From Spongilla lacustris (Eukaryota; Porifera; Demospongiae; Spongillida; Spongillidae), in assembly GCA_949361645.1 (NCBI GenBank), contig OX442419.1:2441028-2505027 (forward strand): DNA of 64,000 nt, written 5' to 3'. Both the position numbers and the translations under genes were made by a program. Shown piece after piece: positions 1 through 9,610 of the stretch. Below the pieces are notes generated by a model that worked only from the letters and a program-made list of their open reading frames with translations, had not been told where the DNA came from and did not search any database. Position 1 is the first letter of the stretch. Each line of letters begins with the position of its first letter.

Positions 1-1240
1 TAGGTTTGATAATGGAGTGCACACTGAACTTGATATTAGCATGTTCTCATCTCCTATGTTCCTGTGCATTTCTTTCTTCTTTGAATGATATGGTTATGTA
101 TGTATTAACTTATAATTTATATAATTATATCTTTTCACAGGACTGAACCTTACTTAATAGCACAAGTACCAAATCTTAAAAATAAAAAAAAATAAAAAAA
201 AGCTGAAGACCCTATCTTATGCTGTTTATTAATGTAACGAAAATAATATGTGATCACATCGCTCAGCCCAGCGTATGGTATCCCTGTAACCGCAGAAGTA
301 ATCATTTAAAAAAAGCAATATTGGTAATTAAGATCAATAGGATGTATTTTTAGAAGCGATTATTTGTCGAAGTGGGAATCTAGCGGGGCAGTCAAGTTGT
401 CAAACCTGCATCATGGGAGGATGAGAGGCCGGCCTAAACCCTTATTTTGCCAAACTCCTCGGGTGAAAAATCACCAATCTTTGCAGGATTCGAACTCGCG
501 ATCTCGTGATTCAGAACCACTGAATTTAGCGTTGAGCCAAATGACTAGTTATGAATATGATATGCTAAAACTACTTTTAGCAACATCAGGTCCATTAATT
601 AATCCTCATACATTTAATTGATTGTGTGCCACTGCTTCGGGCAAAGTACTATGTTAATAATGGAGCTCTGGCAATAGACAGGGGTTGATTTAAGATGATC
701 TATCGCCTTTTCAGTAAAGGATCTACTTGCAAGGGGGATGAAAAATTGAAAAGGTCTTGCCATATATCAGACATGCCAGCAAAAAATGCTGTCAGGGACG
801 CGAAGTGCTTCTGTTCCGAGGATTTCAGTGCTACAAAAAATGCATAGCTCTTTTCCTGTCATCCTGAGCCAAAAATGCAGACATTTTCGGATATGTTTTA
901 GTTTCTGGGGCTCTGCCTCAGGCCCAGTCACTATGCTCGCCTGACCATTTTTCAACTGTTTCCTACGTGTCTGGGCCCACAAAATTTACCCTGCGCCAGG
1001 CCCATTAATCCGGCACTGGGCAGGCAAGAGCAATGATAACCTCAATTACAAATCCTGGAACTTCAACATATGCATCGTATGAGGTAAATTTCATTGCTGG
1101 TTGGGCACACTGTCAGAAGAACCAACCCACTGAGCTCAGCACAAGGGTACAGCTAGGACTTCATTGCACAGTGCTGGCGCACTGGTGAAGAAAGCAATGC
1201 TGAAAGGTCTGCTGTGAAAAGTCGCGCCTTAAAGAATCTG
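1..1240. other. Non-coding region, no gene recognised
   Basis: I see no supported gene here. Short open frames at 364-621 (+) and 767-982 (-) resemble no family I know and lack convincing codon structure. The only structured piece is a tRNA-like stretch near 484-545 on the minus strand, listed separately. An A-rich tract sits at 178-200. Confidence 0.5.
484..545 (-). repeat. tRNA-derived sequence (possible SINE head)
   Basis: Read on the minus strand the segment has an A-box-like TGGCTCAACGC, an anticodon-arm-like TTCTGAATC resembling glutamine tRNA (anticodon CTG), and a B-box-like GAGTTCGAATCC at tRNA spacing. The stems are imperfect and there is no acceptor stem, so it is not a functional tRNA. 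A tRNA-derived SINE or tRNA pseudogene is most likely. No second copy was noticed in the window. Confidence 0.35.
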
Positions 1241-1457
1241 CTAAGGCTGTGCAAGCCAACGTTGCTTCAATTCACAGTATACAGATGGACTGCTGTTGCT
1301 TTCTGATGTCCCTGTGGTCAGTCAAATTAGAGCAGTGTACCAAAAAATTGGACAACGCAAACATCCAGAGCATGAATCGAGGAAGCGGACTGAGTAGAAT
1401 CATTAGAAATGAGCTAGAGCCTTCGCACAAAGCGGTCAAAGGTTACTTTACAAATGG

Positions 1458-1595
1458 ATGAGATTGACTGGGCTGCAGAGGATCTTAGACATCTCAAGCT
1501 TTAACACACAGCTTCGAAAGCACAATTTGAAGACATCTGGCAATAAGAAGGACTTGATTAAGAGGATAAAAGACTTCCAAATGCTTGGACACTAA
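1458..1595 (+). pseudogene. SAP-motif C-terminal remnant, probably transposon-derived
   Basis: A 45-codon open frame starts at ATG 1458 and ends at TAA 1593-1595. Its C-terminal half, LRKHNLKTSGNKKDLIKRI, matches the SAP motif (a helix-turn-helix DNA-binding motif): leucine, basic residues, a TSG turn and a KKDLIKRI helix. Upstream, 1245-1400 reads as protein-like sequence in another frame and then hits a stop, so the parent reading frame is broken. In early animals such SAP segments are common in transposase-like proteins, and another SAP-type transposon piece lies at 34747-34869. Parent family not determined. Confidence 0.4.
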
Positions 1596-1699
1596 ATATA
1601 ATATAATATGTTTGTTGTAGTTCACTGTCTTGGTTTATGAGCAACGCGTAGATGTAATATGTACCAGTATGTACATCGTATCTTAGGCACACGCGCATG

Positions 1700-1789
1700 C
1701 TAGTCTCGTACCCGGACCCAAATGTACGTAACGATGATTATCGCGTAGATAATCATCGTTACGTACATTTGGGTCTGGGTACGAGACTA
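1700..1789. mobile_element. 90-bp hairpin MITE, hAT-like
   Basis: Two arms (1701-1742 and 1748-1789) are reverse complements over 42 bp with one mismatch and a 5-bp loop. The element begins CTAGTCTCG and ends CGAGACTA. It is flanked by an 8-bp direct repeat CGCGCATG (1692-1699 and 1790-1797), the duplication length typical of hAT transposons. A TA duplication is an alternative reading of the same edge. No coding capacity. Confidence 0.65.
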
Positions 1790-1799
1790 CGCGCATGTA

Positions 1800-2414
1800 C
1801 AGGGTGTTTCACAATCAAGGAAAATTGTTTATAAATTAACCACAAGCAGTTAATTAGTTGCTAAAAGCTCTAACAGCAAAAGAAGACATGCTGGTGAAAT
1901 AAAATTAATATTATCTTTAATGGTTAATTAACAATAATAAAAGTCCCAAAATCCCTATTCATTTCAATTAAATATTATTAATGTTAATAAATGTAGGGTT
2001 GGTGGTTAGTCAAAAGATGCAAACTGTACTTAAGTAACTGCTTCCATTTAGAAGTTATTCAAGATTGAAATCTTGATTTTTTTATATTCGCAATGTACTT
2101 GATTTAGGGGTCGATTTAGTGGTTTGAATTTATTAATAAACTCGGCCAAGTTGATATATTAAAATTCAAGGAAATGTTGGAGCTTTGGGATGCCTCTAAA
2201 ATGGTACGTTTTAATTAGGTGTTATCGGGAATTATTAATTCGTTTTGTTTATTTATTTATTTTTGATTTTATTAAATAAATTATTAAATTAACATTTAGT
2301 TTGTTTACATCAACATTTAAGCTCAAGTTAATAGAGCATTGATCAACAATTTTAAGTTAACTAATTGGTTGTGGTTAATTTATAAACAATTTTCCTTGAT
2401 TGTGAAACACCCTG
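1800..2414. mobile_element. 615-bp MITE with 46-bp terminal inverted repeats, TA target site
   Basis: The ends (1800-1845 and 2369-2414) are perfect 46-bp inverted repeats beginning CAGGGTGTTTCACAATC, with weaker symmetry inward. TA dinucleotides flank both sides (1798-1799, 2415-2416), as for Tc1/mariner-type insertions. The interior is AT-rich without an open frame, so the element is non-autonomous. It lies 10 bp from the hairpin MITE at 1700-1789. Confidence 0.75.
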
Positions 2415-2541
2415 TATATTCCGCACGGGGATCGGTAAGTGCGATACGACACCGACGTTAAACACCATAGTTAGAAGTATTATAATGAGTAAAAGACTAC
2501 AACAAAGTGATATATGACACACCAGAATGAAATAATATGCT

Positions 2542-2547
2542 TTTATT
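2542..2547 (-). terminator. Polyadenylation signal of receptor A
   Basis: AATAAA on the minus strand, about 55 nt after the proposed stop codon of the short last exon. Confidence 0.4.
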
Positions 2548-2602
2548 CACATCGAGTACACTCAGAAAAAAGTGCACTTTTCTGTCCACTCCGCAAGACC
2601 GC

Positions 2603-2638
2603 TTAACTTTGGGAGACAGCAGACGGCGATCCAAGAGC
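2603..2638 (-). CDS. Receptor A exon 8 (alternative short last exon)
   Basis: A strong acceptor (TTTTTATTTTATAG) is followed in phase 0 by eleven codons (ALGSPSAVSQS) and a TAA stop at 2603-2605. A polyadenylation signal follows 55 nt later. This region has no homology to gene B: the A/B duplication ends near 2782. No copy of the long tail exon is seen further left in the window. This exon rests on splice signals alone and needs transcript proof. Confidence 0.45.
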   Translation of the reverse strand, partial: ALGSPSAVSQS

Positions 2639-5600
2639 CTATAAAATAAAAAGGAAAATGCACAGATAGTAAAATCCTATATTTAAAAGTCATGCGCTTT
2701 ATCACCGACACATTTCCACCTAAAGTAATGGTGATTCCAAATAAACCGCTTTAAAAAAGCACCCGTTTCTCTTGGAACGGAGGGCTAGTTAACACACATT
2801 ATTAGATGGAAGGACCTGTTAAGTACTTACCGATCTTTCTAGTAATGCAATTTCCTGCTTATCAATGTTAGCAAGTTTTAAATACCTGAATGGAAACAAT
2901 GAATACTATTTTATTATTGGGGCCATTTAATAGTAATTGCAGCATTTAACCATTAAGTATTCTGCAAATAACAGCTAGTGCCTCATTGGCCTTCATAAAT
3001 TCTTATACATCCATTGTCCATTCAATATCATTGGTTAATTAAATACAAGTTATGAAGTATTTACCTTTAGTAAAAATTAACTGCTTATAATGAATGATTT
3101 GAAGCAGCAGTGATGCACATACATAGAGCAACCCTAGTGGATGCTTACCATCATTTGCAAAATGTTAAGCATTTTTTCTTCACTGTATTTGAATATTTAT
3201 TATCATGCGGGCCCAAGTCCTCAGTACTTAATGACATTTACAGTAGACTAACCTACACCTGGTGAGAGCCAATGCCACAGCCATCCTCACCAGATGCACT
3301 CAGTTTTAACACATGTGTATGTAAATGTAGGTAATGTTGCTTGATTTATTGTAGTATTTGGTTATGTATTTCAATATATGTTATATCTTGTATAAGCATT
3401 GTTTTCTAATTTAAAACTAAAGCAACCACTTGGAACACCTAATGTTCTACGTGTCAAGGTAAGCATGCACCTTGGAAGCACATGGTTTAATGTTGCACTA
3501 TAATTTACTTTTTCATAGAAAAATAAAGTTTCAGATGTCATATACCTTTCGGATTATATATTGGCCTTCTCTATGGAATCATTTTCAATAAAATTAAAAA
3601 TCATAAGCCTGGTTTTGTCAGTTAATGTTACTGTTAATGATTATGTGGCAAACGTACCTTTGAATCCCAAGCAATACAAGGCATATGCAGATAATGACCA
3701 CTATTGGTGCAGAAGTAAAAACTGCTATGATCACAGTATCTGTATGAAGACAGAGCATGCATAATGTGCAATATTGTGTTCATGTCCAGTCAACGTGTTG
3801 TATAGGAATGTATACCAACAATGTGCTTATTAAAAAATAATAATACAAACTGTGTATTTCAAAATGCATAATGGATTAATCTAAATCATAAAAAATACCC
3901 ATTAGATCAATTCATGTGCAGCAAATAATGGTTATACCTAACAATATTTTCATATATGAGATCATCACTAAATCATGTGATCAGCAGCACACAGGATGGA
4001 CAACCACATGAACAGCTTTGTGCACATACACATGTGCTAGTGTACACCTTAATCACGTTCTGAATATTATGTTAAAATTAGTATTCATTTTTTCTTTGCC
4101 ATAGGACTTGCAGGGAATAATGAGAAGAGGTGTTTGAGCAATTGTGGAACCTTTTTCTCATCTTGTAGTACCATATGCTTCAAAGTATTAATTCTTTTAT
4201 TATTTTATTTAGGACTACTAAACTCAAATTGGAGCATTTGATACAAACTTACAAAGGAGTACATGTATAATTTTGATGTTTACCTTGAGGTGTATAAAGA
4301 AGACTTGAATTGGAGAGTAGTGAAGGCATGGGTGATGATGGGGTGATTGTATTCATAGGCCATTCTACACAGGATAAAATATTATTCTAAACATGTTACA
4401 TATTTATCTTAGCACTCACAAGTAAAATATGATTATATCATTCATAAATTTATATCCTGTCATACAAAATACTGCACACTAAAGAAATATCTCAGTTATG
4501 TTGCTGCCTCAAGAGGAAGCCTCATCAGGAGAGCCCTTGCATTGCAGCATTCCAAGTTTGGGTCATTGTGTCTGGTTGGCAAGATGAGGCCAGGCACGAA
4601 GAAGCCTCTTGGGCGTCTGTGCCCCATGCTCCATAGGACTCTGCCATCAATGGAACACATGCCCACCCCATTTACCAACATTGGCAGTGTGTCTCCTAAG
4701 CTCTGTGGCTGCTGATTGTGACAACCGCTTCCAAAAGAACAGAAGGGTTTAGCAGAGAGTTCACAGTGAGGTTGATGGCAGCAGGCTTGCCACAGAACCA
4801 GTTAGAAGCAGGGAGTGTGCAGCTGAGATCTTGCTCTAGACTGTCAGCTTCAACCTTAGCACTGATACAAGCACGGTGACAAGACTCGAGGTCCACTATG
4901 TCTTGGAGCTTATTGTGCCTAAAAACACCACTGTGCTTGAAAGTTAAGGCGTGGTGTCCTTATAAAGGTCCAGAACACAAAGCACAGGGAAAGCCAGAGG
5001 AAGTGTCTAGACCTAGCCATCACCTGATGGCTATTTAGTGCTCATTGGCGTCTAGGCTTAGACCAAGCCAGGAGATGGTATGACCGATAGCCAGGCTGAT
5101 GTGTGGGGAGAAGATATTGATAGGAGACAAGCCTTGTCAGCAGGAGAGTTCAGAGAGAGAAGGGAGTCTAACTGTAAGTTATCTAGCAGGGAAGAAAGGG
5201 TGCGCTGTTGACAGGGAGAAGACAATATGGAATTCATGGTGAGTATATCCTTTGAAGGCACAAGACTGCTTGGTAAAGCTTGCAGCAAGATTAGGGCAAT
5301 CTGAGCTCCAATTGGACATCCGTGTGCCTGTCTTCAATACACACTGATGTCCAATCCAAGGTCCAGCTTTTGTAGGGAGGACAGTTAGTAAGGTAGAGGC
5401 AGCGACCCTTTAAGAAGCAAACAAAAGGCAGAGTCACCTATGGGGGGCTCCCAGAATGGTGAGGCTGGGGGTGCAAGACTTCTTCATCCAGGAATGAAAC
5501 ATACTCACGTCATCTTGGCTGAAAAAAAGCTCCCATTTTGGTGGATTTAAAATGAATCCCCAAAGAAGGACCTAATTCTTGAGGGGAGGGTCACAACGCA

Positions 5601-8600
5601 CAGGACTGAGGATGGTGGACCTGCTGCCACCCGTGTAGGTGGATGTGTAGGTGGAGTGTAGGTGGATGTGTAGGTGGTTAAATATGTGGAACACTGCCAA
5701 GACCTTATTTATAACGCACGGTATCTTGCTGATGCACCTACACATCCACCTACACACCACCTACACACCACCTACACACATCCACCTACACACCACATAT
5801 CCACATAACTGCAGAATCGAAATATAATTGTTTGACAGCCACACACATGTACTAGTGTACATGCACACACAGTACAGATTTGCACAGTATACTTTTGCTT
5901 ACCTTGAACTGTGAGGTTCAGCTTTCTGCTGTCGTTGCCAAGGGAGTTATTAGCAATGCACACATACACACCAGTATCAGGTGACTGAAGTGTGGAGGTG
6001 ATGGTTGTGGAGGTGGTGGTGTTCAGGACAACAGCTGTACCATTGGACAGTACCCTCTGCAGGGTCAGTGTAGGGATGGGCTGGGTACCAGAGATCACAC
6101 TGCACTTGATGGTGTAGGGGAGTGTAGCTGTGGTGTTAGCTGTTGCCATGACACTATCATCACCAGGGAAACCAAAAATCTGTGCAGGGGCTGGTGTAAT
6201 GATACACAGTTAGTGTGGTAGGTGATTGTGGACATAGTGTGGTTGGGGATAGTGGACATGGTGTGGTTGGGGATAGTGGACATGGTGTGGTTGGTGATAG
6301 TGGACATGGTGTGGTTGGTGATTGTGGACATGGTGTGGTTGGTGATAGTGGACATGGTGTGGTTGGTGATTGTGGACATGGTGTGGTTGGGGATAGTGGA
6401 CATGGTATGGTTGGTGATTGTGGACATGGTGTGGTTGGGGATAGTGGACATGGTGTGGTTGGGGATAGTGGACATGGTGTGGTTGGGGTGGAAATGGTGT
6501 GGTTGGTGATGGTGGAAATGGTGTGGTTGGGGATAGTGGACATGGTGTGGTTGGGGATAGTGGACATGGTGTGGTTGGTGATTGTGGACATGGTGTGGTT
6601 GGGGATAGTGGACATGGTGTGGTTGGTGATTGTGGACATGGTGTGGTTGGGGATAGTGGACATGGTGTGGTTGGTGATTGTGGACATGGTGTGGTTGGGG
6701 TGGAAATGGTGTGGTTGGGGATAGTGGACATGGTATGGTTGGTGATTATGGACATGGTGTGGTTGGTGATTATGGACATGGTGTGGTTGGGGATAGTGGA
6801 CATGGTATGGTTGGTGATTATGGACATGGTGTGGTTGGGGATAGTGGACATGGTATGGTTGGGGATAGTGGAAATGGTGTGGTTCTTTTTGTCCATAGTT
6901 CATCTCACCCTCCATCACTATGTTAGAAGATATAGATACATGTATGGTAGAGATAATTATATCGAATATGGCATTAGTCAATTCCGAAGAATATATATGA
7001 CACAAAAGTAATTAATTCGGCAAAAATCATGTTCTTAAAAGTTAGCTACTAGTCACAAATGTCATACTGCATCTTCGTCATGGTGAATTCCAAGTGACAT
7101 TGATGTACAAATTGAGCTATTAGTTGAAGTAAGCTTTACAGATTAGGCCCAGCTCTACTCTAGAAAATCCAACGTTGAACCATTCATTAGAATCCATGTA
7201 TTATCCTTGCAATGGAGCTCATACATTGTACTTGCATGCGCTGATAACATTACATAAGTGTGTGAGCACACATGTATCTATATAGTACTTGGTGTTTAAA
7301 GTTAAAATGTTGCTTGATGTGCAGTGAGGGTGTGGTCATATTGTTATGTACACCTTACATGTCACATCTGGTCTACCAACTTCTTTAATAAAGCCAACTT
7401 AATACCAGCTGAAAACAAAATATTCTTGCTAGATCTACGCCATGAACATAACTAGTTTAGCGGGTTCCAAATACAGGTATCACAACGCAATAACAAGATT
7501 TCAATCCAAACAACTATCATTCTGGTTCTCATTGTCATGCATTGATATGGCTTATTTGGCCTAAGAAACCACGAAATATAACATTTCTAGAAGACTAATA
7601 GGGAAATATAATATAATAATAAACTGCACGATTTACCAAATAAGTAGGTATGCCTTGAATTTACTAAATGTTCATGTAGGTCTGAGTTCATTATTATTTG
7701 ATTTCCGTAGTCCTTTTTGTTTGCTAACTTTTTAAATTTTTACCAGGTGTTGTGCACATGTACACGTACATGCACCATGCAGGTATTCATGTTAATGATA
7801 CCAGGTATTCACATAGATGATGCATCATGGTATAGGGCCACAAATCATATGTTTTTGATTTTATTTGAATGACATATTTATATCTTGTAGGTATGTTGTG
7901 ATGATACCTGAATGAAATAGAGACACAAACACTGTCTTTGAAGTAAGTGCTAACCAAAGCTATTATCAGTAGGAATTTGCAAAGGTCATAATGATACTAC
8001 TTTAATTTCTGCAGCAGGAGCACTAATCATGCTTATAAAGGTTAATAACTATTGTATGTATAGCAACTAGCTAAGCAAGTGGGTAATGAGATCACAGAGT
8101 CATTCTGGGACTGTTGTACATGTACATGCTTAGACATTCCTCTTACCTGTGTAGGCAATTGATGCTGTCAGGGAACTGTTGTATGCTTTATTGCTACATT
8201 CAAGCAAGGGGTTTGTCATTGGGTCTCCAAAAAATTCACTTGTATTGGTAACTATCAAAGTCCCTTCTGCGTTGATATCATTTGTATCTTCCTTGCCATT
8301 CACTCGCCACCCATCAGCGGATATGTTCTGTCCAGGTAAAATGCAGTGAAAGCAGGCAGCACTATTAGATGAAATATACACCATATGATAGTTTGATGAG
8401 ATATTGTAGTAGTGACCAGCACAGTAGGTATATAAAACAATAATTATTAAGAGGTGCTTTAAAAATATTCTTTGCACTCACCAAACTGAAATTCCACTTT
8501 AGAAGACACAATGGGGGTGCCACTATCATCATAAGCTGTAACACAAATCTCACAGGATGTTTGTGATGTGCAATTTTGGATATTGATAATGTTAAAACTT

Positions 8601-9573
8601 GATACCGAAGGATTTCTGTAGTGAAAACACTGAAGTTGAAGGCAAAATCGATAACACCACAGTGAAATAATATTATCGATCTGTGGTGGCTTGCAAACTT
8701 TAATGTATGCATTATCATGAATAATCAGCTGGTAATGTATTATAACTTGCAGTGGATCAATGGAGGGAGCTGCCTTTTTACAGCTGCCATCCCAAAGAGC
8801 TATAATGTATTGGCTCCTCTTACAGCAGATCCAAGCTCATTGGTAATTTCTATGGTGACTAAATTACATTCTCTGAGAATGTAGGATTTGAAGCAATGGT
8901 GGTGTAAAAAGGTTCAATGATTTTTAAATGATATATTTAGCACTTTTCATGTTGCGTTTTACATTGTTAAGGATTCGTGTTGCATGTTTCCCTCATTTCT
9001 ACACCACTTTTTCCTTCAAACCACCCTACACCAACTTTTTTTAAATTCTGCATTTTTATTTCAAGCTATTGCATTTTTTTCAGACCATGGGATACCATGC
9101 TCCTCGCATATCCCAAATCCATGGCTATTTGGTGGGCCAGTAGTGCAAACGTGTTGACCGAGTTCTTCCCCCAATTACCATAGGTCTCAACTGCTAAGGA
9201 AAGACAGCTCCAACCAAGCTCAGAGCACTTAGCATTGTTGCTCTGATGTTTGCGTATTTCAGCCAGCTCAGCTGCAAAACTGGAATGGGAACTTGGCTGT
9301 CCCGCAAAGTTTATCAATGGAGATTTAATGGTGAAGCTGAAAGCAGCTGGTTTTCCACCTACCCTATTCTGCACTAAGACATCAGCTGGCCTGGTGTGAG
9401 ATATGTCAGGTGTAAGACCATTGCCTTTCTCCACCGTTACACTTCAATGCAACTAGATGGCAAAGCTCAACAAAAACATCCTGCAGATGGTTACCACATC
9501 ACCCCTACCCTACATGTAGCTGCATGGTGACCTAATGGTCCAAAGCTTAATCACTGCAAAGAGGACATGAGAT

Positions 9574-9610
<37 letters not shown>

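Noticed and set aside
5058..5288. Minus-strand 76-codon open frame as a gene
   Set aside because: Its sequence is the AWLSVIPSP region of a decayed LINE, so it is counted as part of that remnant.
6160..7011. Long overlapping open frames on both strands (up to 281 codons)
   Set aside because: They are produced by the 24-bp minisatellite, whose length is a multiple of three; all frames stay open and the peptides are eight-residue repeats.
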